A DNA stretch of 64,000 nucleotides from Sistotremastrum niveocremeum HHB9708. Its lineage: Eukaryota > Basidiomycota > Agaricomycetes > Sistotremastrales > Sistotremastraceae. Position numbers and translations under genes: made by a program. Positions 21,922-35,522 of the stretch are shown here, piece by piece. The DNA lies in NCBI GenBank assembly GCA_001630475.1, contig KV419438.1:127187-191186 (forward strand), written 5' to 3'. The stretch's first letter is position 1. Each line of letters opens with the position of its first letter. Under the pieces are notes generated by a model. The model was not told the DNA's origin. It saw only the letters and a list, made by a program, of their open reading frames with translations, and made no database searches.

Positions 21922-23739
21922 ATGGACCCTGTCACGGAGCCCGAAAATCACCACCTGCTGAAGACCATCACAAAACTCGAACACCTACAAGAATTACGCA
22001 AGGCCGTCGAAGAAACCAAAGAATCGCCAATCTTTGCCCAGGGCACTTGGGAATTCCCAAACTCTCAGTTGATTCTATGGTATAACGAAGGATCTGACGC
22101 GAGGTATATCTCTCCCCCGTGAATCAACTCGTCGGTGCGGCCATGACTCACGATGTTGCAGATGCCTCAAATTCCCAACTGCGAATAAAGAAGAGCTGAA
22201 GCGCCTTTCTGATGCTTGCGATCCCGCTACATTTGGAAGGAATCAGCAAGATGTATTGGATGAGAGCTATCGTCTTGCGAGAAAGATGGATATCACAAAT
22301 TTTTCTATCAACATGGGGTTCAACTTCCACGACTTGCTGACGTATGCCACGAGGCGTTTATTGGGCGTACAGCATGAAGATAAAGATTTCCATGCGGAGT
22401 TGTATAAGTTGAATGTCTATGGTGCGTCCTCTACAGTCCTCCATCTCCTTCAACGCATGACTAAATTTTCTTAGGCCCAGGATCGTTCTTCAAGGCCCAT
22501 AAAGATACTCCACGTGGCGATGACATGTTCGGCTCGCTCATTATTGCATTGCCAAGTGAACATGAAGGCGGTAATCTCATCGTCCGCAACGAAGAGGAAC
22601 AACATTCTTTCGAATCAAGTCAATTAAGTCATTCCTCGTCGAAATCGAATTCCTCCAAGGTTGCTTGGGCCGCATTGTGGAGTCACGCCGAGCATGAAGT
22701 GACTCCAGTCCTCAGCGGTTACCGAGTAACATTGACATTTGTTAGTCTGTGTCTGCCTTCATTCCTTCTTTTCCACTAACTTCCCTCCCAGAACTTGTAC
22801 TTTCGCACTCCTGCGTCTCTCTCGACGCCTGCACCAAATATTCCGCCAGATGCACCGGCACTTCTGAACAGCCTGAAAGCTTGTCTTAATGATCCTACTT
22901 TCCTTCCAGAAGGAGGATTACTCGGCTTTGGACTCAAGCATGAATACCCCTTGTCTGCGTCGTCCGACCTGCAGAATTTCGTCGGATTCTTGAAAGGCTC
23001 AGATTCTGCTATCATCAAGACCGCCGATTCTTTGGGCATGAAAGCGTATTTGAGGGCAGTATACGATGTATCGGAACGTCATGGCCCGGAGAGCTGCTTG
23101 GAGGATGCCAAGTTTGGGCAAAATCGCTGGATGCTGAGCTCGGTGATATTGAATCTCAGCAAAGAATATGACGCACTTGAGTCCTATGCTGCTTTCGAGG
23201 CCATGAAAGGTTCGAAGTACACTCAGCCGTTTCTTTGTCGCGGTTTCCGAGTGAAAGAATGTCAGTGTATCGAAGTTTGAGGTGTTGTTGTTGTTGTTCT
23301 GACCAGAAGTCCAGCTGAGAGACCCACTCATGAAAGCGTCCTCCGTCCGGATGGGGTCTGGACATCTGTTAAGGTCACGCACACATATGAACTTGTAGAC
23401 ACAGGGACCGCGATAGCGAAGAAAATCATCAAGAGGGAAACCGAAACCAGAATATCTGGAGGAAACGGACCGACAAAAGTGATTGATCACCCTGCAAAGA
23501 TCAAAGAAGAGCTCGAAGCCCGCGAACGCAAAGTTGATCTTGACATCCCTCGAGATTGTGGTCATCCTCCGTTGCCAGAAGCACTGGTCATCAATTGGAT
23601 CACACCCATGAAGACGCATAATGCGATACCCACTCCATATATCGCATACGGAAACGAAGCGGTCATGTGTCATATATATGGCAGAGTGAATCTCATCGTC
23701 GAAATCCCGAAGTATGAACACAGGTCGGGAAAGTTCTAA
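21922..23739 (+). CDS. Fe(II)/2OG dioxygenase-like protein, copy 4
   Basis: Predicted 533-residue paralogue with exons 21922-22103, 22162-22421, 22475-22740, 22792-23260 and 23315-23739; the phase is consistent throughout. Active-site residues are present: H156-x-D158 (AHKDTPR), H221 (EHEVTP) and R231 (GYRVTLTF). One site differs from the other copies: WSHAEHEV stands where they have YxQVxHEV. The last intron holds a short (GTT)n microsatellite (about 23285-23299), and its acceptor was chosen because the nearer AG at 23307 would create a stop. C-terminal region VINWITPM then YGNEAVMCHIYGRVNLIVEI. It ends 319 bp from the convergent giant gene. Confidence 0.87.
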
Positions 23740-24058
23740 TATTCCAAGCGGAGGGGTTGGAAAACGCGACCTTCGAGATCTGGGGGAATGATGAGCATAG
23801 CTCATGATTGCTGTAGTAGCATTTCATTTTGCAGTACAAGAGAAGATCATCATCATCAAGACATACACCTTCGTGAGAGCATTACAGTAGAAATATAGGA
23901 AAAGACTTGCAATAAAGAAGTGATGAGAAAGGTCAAGAATGAAGGATCTAAGAGTAAGAGCAAATACATCTCGCAATAAGATAAGTCAACAAGGCAGACA
24001 GTTCGTGTGGGTGAAAGCAGTATGATGATACACAGAAGAAGCGGAGACGCGACATACA
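23740..24058. other. Convergent 3' spacer
   Basis: Short shared 3' flank of dioxygenase copy 4 and the large minus-strand gene; AT-rich, no gene seen. Confidence 0.45.
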
Positions 24059-27000
24059 TCACTGGAGCAGACCGTGGTGTAAACCGGGAAAATTGGCGAG
24101 TCGAATGACAATGTTGTCATAAACTTGTTCGTTTTCTGGTTCCGACTTACGGCGTCTCTTTTTGCGCTCTCGAGGCGATTTTGGTGAATCTGCACCCGTG
24201 CGCTGCCGCTTGTTCACTCCCGATGTCGAGGCGATGGAACTGACGACGCTGCTAGCTCTGACCGGATTCCGACGAAGCCCATCGGTTGTGGTAGATGTAG
24301 CAGTCGAAACTGGAGATGTAACGGTATCTCGCAAGTTTCGAGTGCTGGCAGGTGACGCAACACTCTCACTTTCGTTTGTTCTCACAGAGCTTGCACGGGA
24401 GGGCAAAGGTTTGCGAGGTCTACCTCGTGACTTCTTTTCGGGAGCTGCCGTGATGGGCGTTGAAGGAAGTGATTGATTATCCTCTTCCTGGGGGCGGCGA
24501 ATTGCAGTGGTAGACGGAGGTGACATCAACGACAAAGTTCGTTTGTTGCTAAGAGCAGATAGTCGAGAACCTTCTTTGGTGGGTAATGAGGATGTTGTGA
24601 TGATAGGCTTCGCACGTTTGCGCTTGGGCATCGGCGACTCGATGACTTCTGCTGGGGGTGATGCAGTTGTCGGTTCAGGATCTGCTTCATCGACATCTGT
24701 ACTTCGTTTCCGCTTCAAGGTACGCTTTTTGCTTTTGTAGGTTCGTAGAGGCCCGTGATCGGATTTCGTCGGCGAAAGACTCGCTTTTGACCAAGTTTCT
24801 ATTTCGGACTTTTTCGGCGGATCTGAAGGCGACTCCGCTTTCTCAGTTTCCGCATCGGAATCATGGGCCGCCTGCGATGGTGGTGCAGAGGTATGGGGAG
24901 TTGCGAGCCGCGATGACGGAAGAACGCCTACATCCTGTTCCCTGAGCAGCTCAACGCCGGCTAGTTGTCGTAAAATCCCGATAACATCCGAGTTAACCCT
25001 CGACAGATCTGTTGTTCTTTGCATGACCTCGTCGTTGGTGGCTAGACCGCAATCCTCGACATCCACCTCGTCTTCGTCCACGAGTTCAGGAACCCTCAGT
25101 GCACAGGCAGGAATAATAAAGAATAACGGCCCATGTACTTGGGAGGAAGTGATTTTGACCTTATGAAACCGACAATTCGATCGGGTCAAATGGGAGTTAG
25201 TGTGCGATGAAGGCACTTTGGAGCTTCGGCTTTGTCGTCGGGTTTGGCTGGGCGAACTACTCTCGGCAACGGCCCCGTGGTGATGGTGATGGTGATGGTG
25301 ATGCAGTGCAGGTGGATTCGTATCTACAGAGAGAGTCGAAGGTTTCGGGGACGGTAACGGGGGTGAAAGTGCTTTAGGGGAGGGATCGGTATCGACCTGA
25401 GTAGGTGGTGCAGGAGGCGAAGGGGATCTGTGGTCAGAAGTTACAGAGTCTAGCTCGGGAATGCCGGGAGCCTGAGAAAGTGAGGGGGCCATGTTCGCGC
25501 TGTCACACTCCTCTTCATGGTGAGGCGCGTTCGTCGCAGGAGACAACTGAGTTTCGGGAGCGATCTCGCTTTCGGGGAGGGGAGTGAGCTCGAGAGTTGG
25601 GGTTGGAGATGTTTCGGTCAAAGGACTGCCCACCGCATCCCTGTCCGACAGTCCTTCATCGGCAGACCTGCAACACGCAAATTAGAAGGCACCAAGCTAG
25701 ATCGTGAATGACCTTACTTCGTAATTTCCGAAGGCTGCGAAATCCTAGATGCATATCAATAAGCCCTTACACTCTGACTGGGTAATATAACAATGGCTTA
25801 CGGGTCACTCGACACCTCTGCTTTTTCGGGTTCTACAGAAGGCTCGTTCAGAAGTTGCCTGCCCGGGTCAATTTCGAGATTTGCTGGATCGACGTCAGGG
25901 TCTGAAGCTTGGTTGATAAGCGAAACCTCAGACGGCCCAGTAGGCATCTCGCCTGACTCGACTGTCGCTGTCCTTGGAGATTCATCCGATTGCTGAATCG
26001 TAGACTCGGGTTCAACAGAAGCTTCAGGTTGTGGAGGAATGTGGTCTGTTTTTGGTTGTTCATCAAAGGCGAAAGAATCTTCGACGTGTATTATATCGAG
26101 AACCGGTGAAGCAGGAGGTTGATCGGAAACACGATCCTGAGGGACACTCGATAAGAATGGAGCGGATTTTTGTGTATGTGACAGATACATATCGGCAGAA
26201 TGCTGATGTTCAGAGGGAGTGACCACCTCCTCTGCCTCAGATTCATCGACTACTTCAAGATGTTTCGGAGGAGCGTCTTCCTGGGTATCAACAGGGGTCA
26301 AGGGGGGAGAAGGAGAGGGCAATGTTGAGTGGGACAATTCAACAGTATGCGAAGGGATTGGCGTGGATGCATTGTCAATTGTGTCAACCACGGGCGAAGG
26401 CGGGGTTTCCGTCATTTGAGTCGAAGCTTCTTGCGACCGGATCTCGTCTGCGGGTACATCTGCAGGCTTGTCGCTCGTGGAATAGGACGACAAGCTCAGG
26501 ATCGTGTGATCACCGTCTATCGATTTGATCGTTTCGTCCGGCGGATAGCTTGGAAGAGTGGGAGGGGGTGGTGTCCTATCTGTTGATGCAAGAACTGCGA
26601 GTGACAAATCTTGTGCAAAGGGGCTTGGATCGTGGTCCGCGATAGGGGAATGACTCTCGATCACCTCAATTGTTGCTAGGACAGGGGTCATATTCCCGGC
26701 ATCCTCACCAACCTGGATGCTGGATTGTATGAGCTCCGCTGAGACATCTGTCGGTAGCTCTTCCCCTTGGATTTCAGCAGGCGAAGATGAACCCGGCAAA
26801 TTATGGAGTATGTCATCTCGAGGTTCCGCGGTGTGAGGACTTTGATGATCATGAGAAGGCGATTCAACGGATACCAAAGGGGTAAGAAGGGATTCAGAAG
26901 CCGGGCTAGGTGTGCGAAGAGATATGGGAGAGGGCGGGGCTCCATTCTGATTGTGTGCTGGTGGTACATCAGCGCTGGGCTCATCCAGTGGTTGAGCTGG

Positions 27001-30000
27001 AGTCAGGATATTCACACCCTGAGGCATGGCAATTGGAGATATCTGATCATTCGTCACTTCCTGAAGAGGGTCGTCACTGTGGACCTCCTTCATAGTGACT
27101 ACGTTTTCGCCTTCAAATTCGACCCCTTTTGGGAGTTCTAGCTCAGGATCTGAGAGAGTATTGTTGGCAGCGTCACGACTTGGGCTCGCTTCACCACTTT
27201 GGTTCTGTGGCTGTACAGGAGAATCGATGACGGACTCGTGGTGATAAAATGACGGTGCAGTTCTGTCTGGTGAAACCACTTCCACATCGTCCGCAAATGA
27301 CTGAAGAGATGAAACGACGTGCTCTTCAGTGGTCTCTGAAACATCCTGTTAAGACAGATCAGCTGGCTGAGATACACCAAAACTTTGGGCTCATACCATA
27401 GATATGCCCGACACTTGTGAACCCAAACTCGGCGGTAAGTCTTCGAAGAAATCGGCTGATTTCGTCTAAATGATGCAGTGAGTAATCTCTTGAATTGGCG
27501 TTAAAAAGGGTAGAACCTCTGGGATGGCCCAAAATTCTGCAGCGACGTCGTTCGAAGTCTTCATGTGCTGATACGCTTGCTCTGGAACAGCATCGAAAGA
27601 CTCCAACTCGGGCTATACGGCGCTCAATTATCGTCCAAGGAATGATGGATGGTGCATACCTTTGATCTCCAGAAGAATGAAGTAGACAGATGATCCCCAG
27701 GATCGGAGGCAAATTCCCAGGCATCGGTGTCTATCGCCGGTGATTCCAACTTTGGACGCTGCATTCCAATCTGCAATGACTTTTGATATGCATTGATTTC
27801 GACTCTCGGTAGCTCTTCGGCGGGGCCCAAAGAGTCCTCGGTCCGGGAGTGCTCAGAGATAAGATCTGTTGACAATGGAGGCTCTGTTGCGCCTGTTGCT
27901 CGGAGGGATCCTGTTTCCGGAACTTCGACTATCTGTACAGTCGCCTGTGTGACAATCATTGAAGGGGTGAGAGGTGGGGCTTTCATCGACTTACCGTTTG
28001 AACGACATCCTGCACCAATTGTTCTTCGAGCGGTTCTTCCATGTGCTTTTCCGTGTCCCTGATAGCGTCTTTGAAAGGACTGAGTTCAGCGTCAAGCTCG
28101 TCATCGTCATCATCGACTTCTAGAGGCTCTTCCGCATCGCGAAGTGGGTTGCGATCTTCCAATGAAGCGTCTGTAAGAGAGACAGGCGTGACGGGGGCAC
28201 GATCGTATTGAACTAAATCCGTTTCGATCCCATCACTCATGTCATAAGACCCGTCGCGCTCTACATTAGCAGCGGAAGTACCATGCGCTTGTTCGCCCTG
28301 CAAGGAAATCGTCAGATAGACCGATCTTTTCACACAACACGACGTACATGATGAGTAGGAGACGAATCCGAAAACTCGTCAACGAGACCATGGATTACGG
28401 AGGCAGATTCCGAAGGGGCAGTAGACAGTTCTCTATGGCTGAAGCTGTCAGACATAGGTGGCTTGTCTTCTCCGGGCGTCTGGATCTCATAAACTTGGGG
28501 GTCTGTGAACATGATTTCATCAGGCGGCGTGGGCGGGACTAGTGGATCTTCAGCATCCGGGTCAAACTCTGTAGGAACAATGGTGTCAGGTATCTCGAAA
28601 TCGTGATCAACCGGTTCGGTGGGCGATGCCTGGAACAGTTTCAGATAAGTGGCTTCTGAGTTATTATGGAATAAGGCGGGCATACATCTTCTTGCAGCAC
28701 AGAATTCTCGACTGTATCTTGCAAGCGTTCCATCTCTGTGTCCACGTCATAGCCGGCAGGACTTCGAGCCTTGAGATCCTATCAACCTGATTAGAAGGGA
28801 TTATATTCATGATGGTCTAAGCGTACTTCGCAACTCTCCGTGAGCGGCTCGGCAGTCAATGAGACTGATGTGACCTACGACTCAAGTTAGTTAGTGAGGG
28901 CATAAGTGGGACTGGAGCGATGCGTACTCCTTTGTTGGAGTCCTCTTCCATCGACACGCTCATCTCAACATCCTGAGGGTGAGCAGCTGTTGGTAAGTGA
29001 TCTTCGAGACTGCCTTCGACGGAATGATCGACCACAGCCTGTTGCACTGCTGTGGCGGGCGGAAGCCATTGTTCTGGTGCAAACGCGCCATGAAGATGAT
29101 ACGCATTTTCCTCACTATTTTCGCTCGTCCATGGGAGTGATCGTTCGGGCGCTAAAGCACTGGCACCATGTGGTTCAGGCACTGATGATTCCAGCCGGAC
29201 CTCGAGCGTGGCGGTCTGAGGGGCCTCGGAATCAACCTGGTCGTCAGTCCTAAACTCTTCTGCTGATATCTCCGGGGCACGCTGGTGGTTGAGATTTGAT
29301 GCAGGTTGTGAGATCTCGTTGGGTTCCGATGCGTCATCGAAAATGACATCTGGTGCAGGTACCTCGTTGGATCGGGCGATCTCTCCGACCTCAACCTCGT
29401 CTCCTGAGGGAGGTGGGATAGGGTTGTCAATCACGACTGGCGCATGTTGCTGCTCTTCTGGCACGTCGGCGTCATCTAATGAAGTAAAATCTTGAGCAAG
29501 ACCGATACCCGCAGAAGGGGATCTCGTAGAAGCTTCGTAGACCTCTGGGATAATAGCAGGTGATGATGGTTGGCCATAGTCAAGTTCGAGTATATCAAGC
29601 GAGCCCTCTCGGATTTCTTCTTCTCCTTCCGTCTCCTCTGCAGAACCTTGCGAAGCTGGCGACGAAGAATGTGAAAGGACTTCGAAAACTTCGGAGGAAG
29701 TGTCCAAGGGCGAAATGGGTTTTGATTCTTCCTTTTCCGGTGCCACTTCATTGGAGGGGGAGGCACGAAGATCGTGGTTAGGCTCAGTGTCATCAGCGCT
29801 ATCCCGATCCTCGCGAGGAGTACCACCAGTGACAGCCTCAGCGGCCGGCGCATGGACAACTGGTTGATCAGCGACATCGTGATCGATTCCGGCAAATCCT
29901 GCAGACGGTGATCTGTCCTCAGGGTGTGCTTCCGTGGCATCTTCCTCGGGTCGAGGCTGGGTGAGTGCTTCGGACTCCGAAACAAGGGATTCGGCGTCCA

Positions 30001-33000
30001 CGTCAATAATCTCAGGACTGGGTTTCCGGGGCAGAATTTCTTCAGCTTCCTCCTCTTGTTCAGCTTCAAGGAAAGGCGCGCTAGGAGAGCCCTTTTCTAC
30101 CTGGGCATCCGAAGGGAACTTTGCTACGTCGTCCAGCTCGTCAAAGTCACCGTGATCTGAGTGAGAGTCTTCTTCGGAGCCATATATATGGTCGGGTTTG
30201 GTAAGATGGGGTGGGTCTCCATCTGATTCGCCGTCTGATTCGGCATTCTCGGTCTCGGCATCTTCTTCAATCAGTTCGATAGCATCCCTTTCATCTCGAG
30301 GGGCAGAGCTCATACTAATGTCGGATACGTCGCCTTGAGGTGCGTGCTGGGATAACATATATGAGAACGCTTGACAATTCGAGTTCATGCCAGACTTACG
30401 TCATCCAATTCATGAGGAGCAAGCTCTGGGGAGTCTGTCAAATCAACTACTTCGGCTTTTGGCTTAACAACAACCGTAGGTTCGGGTGAAGGAGGAGCGG
30501 GATCCAATTGTGTTGGTTCGCGGAGTTCAGGAGCAGGTGAATGTGAATCATTTTGCTGAGTCGTCGTAGAGTCGAATGGCTCCTGTGCAGGATCTTCGAG
30601 TGGACTCGGCTCGGTAGCTGTATCTCGAACCACTACTTCGGGATCCTCGGGCTCAAATTCAACGGCTGGGAAAAGAGGAGGAGCTGATGGTGGCACCGAG
30701 CCTTGGACGGAATCGAGGGGTGTAGGCTCAGCGACAAGATGTTCGGAATCTTGAGAAGTAGATTCAGGGTTCAACGCGGCAATGGGGGCAGGAGTAAGAT
30801 CAGGAGACGTGATTTCAATAGATGGTTCGCGGATGGCATCGATCGGAGTGGGCTCGTGCTGCACTTCCTCGACAAGTTCGACTTCGTCTTCATGGTGAAC
30901 AGGAAGCGCAGGAGCAAGAGTGAAAGAGAGAAGAGGGTCCGGAACTGGGACAGCTTCATCCTCAGGGCGAGGCTGGTCCGCAACATCTGACGCTGGCTCC
31001 TTCAACTCCTCCTGTTCTGATTCTTGCTCCTGTAACGCTTCTGCAGGCAAGGCAGGCACTGTGATCTCAATCGCAGATCCGGATTCCATGACCGCCTCTG
31101 GAGCGAAGAGCGTTTCAGCCGGCGGTTTGTCGGGTACTTCGACATATTCCGTATACGAGGTACCCGGTCCCGGAGCCTCTGTAATAGGCGTGAATTGACG
31201 GATTGGGGCGAAGTCGGGCTGAGTTTCGCCCGCGGGAGATTCTTCGAGTGGCTTTTCCTCGACAAGCTCCTCGGGAACATTGGCAGACTCGTCGATTATC
31301 GGTCCACTGACAGAGGGTTCCTCAAGGGCGACCGGTGTGTGCACTGGAGCTGATGCATCTTCGCCAGATTCCTCCGCTTTCGGGGACGGACTACGTGCTC
31401 TAATCTCTTGAGACACCGGAATGGGAGCATAATCTTGCGATTCGATATTGTGCTCTGCTGCACTGACTTCCGGCAAATTCGGGACATGGGAAAAGGCCAT
31501 CTTGAATAAATCAAACTCCTGAGAGCCAAATTCCGCGTGCTGAGGAAGAGTGGTTAAGGGAGCTTCTTGTGCTTCTTCGCCCGGTGCATTATATACGATA
31601 TTGGAGAGTTCACCGGGAGGAAATCCTGGAGGAAGATATTGGGGAAGAGAGTTCGAAGACGGTTCTGATGGGAACGAAGGATGGGTAGCGAATGAAGCAG
31701 TATTCTCAATAGGATATTGGGGTTCCAAGAGAGAGGGATCAAGAAATGGTTCGTGGGGTTGAAGAGGGATAGGAGGCTCTCCGCTGAGGTACATGACGTC
31801 TTCGGGGAGATATCCTAATTCCTGTGATTGAGGGCCACCAAGTTCGTTACGAAGAGATTCGAAGAACGCCTGTTCATTATCGTTACCGTCTTCCCAATGA
31901 CGCGGGGACGGCCCAGCGCTGGTCCACGTTTGTGGAGGATAGCCTTCTTCGTCTTCTCCGTCGAAGAGAGAAGGTTCGGAAACGTGAGGTGTCAAAAAAG
32001 CGGCGAGCGAGTCTTGATCACGATCTGATTCAACGCCGTGTAAGGTGGGTACTGCTTCGGGAAATTGGTCCGATGGAGGGCCTTCGTCTTCGTATCTGAT
32101 TTCTGGGATGTCGGGATGTTGGATAGGGGATGGGGTAGGTTCTTCTTCTTCTTCAGCAGCACCCTCTGCCGGTAATTCACCAAGTTCCTCGTCATCGTAG
32201 GCTTGCTGAAGACCGTCGTCTCCAGGTGACCGCGGCCGATACGTTGGATGATCTTCAGGGAGGTCTTCGTCGATCTCTTCGACGTCTTCAACATACTCAG
32301 GACCTTTCTCGACTTCCTCGACTTCCTCGTCTGACCCACTATCAATCTCGATAACCTCAACATCTTTCCTAGGCTTTGACTTGGTAATACCCCGAGACGC
32401 TATTGGCATTGCGTCAGCTGTACTCCAATGCAAAGCCGACCGCGAAGATGAAACGGGGTACGCGACATCTTCATGAGGGTCAGAATATCGCTCGGTCACT
32501 TTTTTGATGTCAGTGACATGTGATAATGAATCGAGGTAGGGGCTCACTTTCGTACTGTTCGCCAGCATCGTCGTTCTCCTCCAATTCGTCCTCTTCTACG
32601 TCTTCCTGATAATGATGCCGCGTCACTCGATTGAGATGGTCTTCAGGTCCGTCGATATCCGACTCTGGGAGAATTGGTGAGCACGGACGTAATGTGGGAT
32701 AAAAGGCGTAACAAACCTGCGCTATTCTGTTCCTCTCCTTCATAGGCATACCTCTGAGACTGTGGGCGGCGCAAAGATGGTTCTAAACAGATTTAGTTAG
32801 TCAAAAGAATAGAATAGATGGAAAACGTACCTTGATTTTGATCTTCTTCATCTTCTTCGTATTCGCCTTCGTCCTCCTCCCTACCCTCGTACCCGACCAT
32901 ACCCGGTGGGTCCCCATCTGACACACTTCCCTCCTCATCCTCGTATAAAGGTGATGATTCTCGGGGTGGGGAAAACTCTCGGTGTCTGCGAGGATCAGGC

Positions 33001-33622
33001 TGAGCCAGGTCTTCCGCTTCCTCGTCTGATATCTCAATAGGGTCATCAGCGCCGTCCCCGCGCACTTCCTGAATAGCATCTTCTTCGTATTCCTCGTCGC
33101 CTTGAATAAAAATGACTGGATGAGCATAGGAACAATTTTCAAGGTGGCACGGGACATACCGCTATAGGATAAGTACTCTGGCGGTTCACCACGGCTATCA
33201 GACGATTCGACAGGGGAGGGACTATGAGCGAAAAGATGATAGTCCACTTCTGCCTCTTCGTCGTCGTCGTCCAATGAGTCCTCTTGCGCAATATCGACCG
33301 TCGGTTTCGCCACTGAAGCATGTAACTGAGCCAACCCGGGTCCATTACTCTCGTCCCTCTCTTTCCCTTTCCACACCTTCACCGGCGACGAATATTCTTC
33401 CTTCTCATTTTCCAACACGCTAAGACTTGCACGCCTTTTCAATGAAGCAGTATAAAGCCCATCAGACACGACTGGAGAATGAGTGGGTTGGTCTTGAGGA
33501 GTGAGACCCGTCCTGATCTTATTCGTGATCCCGGTGATCCATGACTCGAACTCTGGTTGGGGCCACTGGTCAAAAGCTGATGGACGGCCGGACGAGCGAC
33601 GCCTGAGGCTGCTCGCCGACAT
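24059..33622 (-). CDS. Giant acidic, intrinsically disordered protein with AT-hook
   Basis: One multi-exon gene of roughly 2,900 residues. The start is MSASSLRRRSSGRPS at 33622; exon 1 ends at 33160, and further joins checked include one near 33118 and several between 32831 and 32490. Large coding blocks lie at about 32495-30400, 30370-28870, 28680-27410, 27285-25800 and 25633-24059. Composition is dominated by Glu, Asp, Pro and Ser, typical of disorder. Near the C-terminus are a nine-His run (25272-25300), a likely folded module (HGPLFFIIPACALRVPEL, then DVEDCGLATNDEV and ILRQLAGVELLRE), basic patches (PKRKRAKP) and an AT-hook (KSRGRPRKPLP). A nuclear, chromatin-associated scaffold is inferred from these. 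No family recognised. Because blocks were joined by frame and composition, two adjacent genes cannot be fully excluded, but no internal start or terminator stands out. Confidence 0.72.
25270..25302. repeat. (GTGATG)n microsatellite coding poly-His
   Basis: A short hexanucleotide tract inside the giant gene; on the coding strand it reads alternating CAT and CAC codons for nine histidines. Length is likely variable between strains. Confidence 0.8.
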
Positions 33623-34347
33623 ATGGCGGCGTTGCTGAAGACTAGAGCAAGCCTCGACAAAGTCCTCGTGAGGGGAGATATCGGCTCTAAACGCCGGATT
33701 CTTGCTTAATTAACCGCAACCGTCATGAGCATACCATTTCGGTGTCTCGGTCGCTGGGATACCTGGAACTGTCAATATAGGCTGCAGGCTGCTCTATGAA
33801 TGGAAAGAATCTTTTCTGGCAATTTTGTTCAAATCGTCACTGACCTTGAGCGGTCCTGGAGCCATTGAGACACGTACGCAAACTGTTTTCGGGTTTCTGC
33901 TGATTGCTCGAGATGACCTTGATAAACCCAAATGCCCCAAGTCAAAGAACACCCTGCACCCCTCTGATAAGAAGGAAGACCACCTAGCATCGTGTCGTTG
34001 CGTTGTCCAATGGATTCTGTGGATAACACGACCAGATCGCGCAAATCATTATATATCACTCGAACGATCAAATGCCTCTTCAACGCATTTCTGGGACACC
34101 GTTTCATCTTGCAGCACAATGACAACGCAGCTCTGGCAACGTTGTTACCAACTTTTCTTCTCAATGTCGGACCCGGCACGTGGCATCCTCGCTCAAAACA
34201 CGCCTACTATGTGTGGCTTTCCTCCGAGATCGTATATCATCTCGATTTCTGCCCCCTGTCTCTTGTCTCTTCATCAGGTCTCTGAGAGCCTTCCCACTTA
34301 CGACTAGACTTACTTTCCTCTTTTTCCTCTCCTAATTCACGTTCAAG
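33623..34347. other. Divergent promoter region
   Basis: Between the giant minus-strand gene and the coiled-coil gene on plus. A 160-codon open frame on plus (33825-34307) lacks an ATG start at its head and any recognisable domain, so it is not called. Confidence 0.5.
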
Positions 34348-35522
34348 ATGGCTATGACTCCCCGCCCTCGTACTCCCATCACTCCTTACCCAGGAGGTGA
34401 CACTGCAGCGATCAAGGAGCTGCTGTCGATGATGAAGACTACCCTAGGCACACTGTTAGTACGCTCTTGTCATTCATTTCTTGTAGACTCATCGATCTGT
34501 CGTATGATAGGGGAACAACTTTCCAGACACTCAATGAACAATCTGAGAAAGTCAATCTTCTGAGTCCCGCCGCGGTACGCATACTCATATCCTCTCTGTC
34601 CAATTTTCTGAATCCGGTACCTAGGATTCGACGCACCAAATCCAGTCTCTGCGCCGTCAAATGCGCGCACAAGACAAAAAGCAGGATGCCCGCATTAATG
34701 AAGTTAAACACATGGTCAAAGAAGTATTAAAAGACCAAATCGCAGACCACATGCGGTACGTATCTTCTTTCATAAGCTCTTCCGCTATCTCATGCATATC
34801 TCCAGTACTCAAATCGAAGAGCAAATACGTGCCGAAATCGCCCTTCAAGTCCGACAGCAAGTCGCCGAACAGCTGGGCAATCACCTTCCAGTACCTCTCG
34901 AAGTCCAAGCGGAGGAAAGTCGAAAGCAGCTATTCGAAGTCAAACATTCTCTCGTCAATTCGTTCGTCCTCTCTACTCGGCTGTTGACACATTATTTATG
35001 TTGACCTGTCACCATAGAGAAGCACGGAGGTCGAACTCTGTATTACGAGCCAACAATATTGATGATCCCCTAGCTCATGTCTACAAACCTGACGGAACGA
35101 AGAGCGATCATTTCCCACCTGATCTCAAAACCCTCTTCGCATACGATGGTATACCTCTGTTTCTCAGTTCAGTTCCCTCATTAAAATACTATCTTGCTTC
35201 AGCCGATAAAGCCCGTTCACTCGTACAAGATTTCGGTCTTCCAGAACATGAAGTCCGCGAGAAGGTGAGCTTCGTTCTTCCCCACCTCTTCGTCGCTCTA
35301 GTCGACTTCAATTCTGATATTTCCCGAGTCCACCATCCTTCATCCCCTCCTTATCTTTCTAATGATGACACTAACATACATCATTTTTCTTAAACTCAGA
35401 ACCTAAACCGATTTATGGCTCATATCGGCATTCCATTCCATCTCATCCCGGTGCCCATGCTCGAAAATGGTTCTGCGGACGGAGGAGCGAACGCCTTGGG
35501 CATTCAGTTCAATGCTGCGTAG
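34348..35522 (+). CDS. Seven-exon coiled-coil protein, unknown function
   Basis: Predicted 253-residue protein; exons 34348-34458, 34527-34574, 34625-34755, 34806-34961, 35018-35148, 35203-35264 and 35400-35522 join in frame with good GT..AG borders. The middle (about residues 35-140) is charged and helical, rich in Gln, Glu, Lys and Arg (LRRQMRAQDKKQDARINEVK, then EEQIRAEIALQVRQQVAEQL), consistent with a coiled coil. The C-terminal half has conserved-looking segments (HVYKPDGTKSDHFPPDL, FMAHIGIPFHLIPVP) and ends GIQFNAA. No enzyme motif, signal peptide or membrane segment. I do not recognise the family; likely a basidiomycete-restricted protein. Confidence 0.8.

Noticed and set aside
22999-23805. 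268-codon open frame antisense to dioxygenase copy 4
   Set aside because: It overlaps two exons and an intron of a gene conserved in four copies; no equivalent frame in the other copies.
33825-34307. 160-codon plus-strand frame in a divergent promoter
   Set aside because: No ATG at its head, no domain, no splice context.
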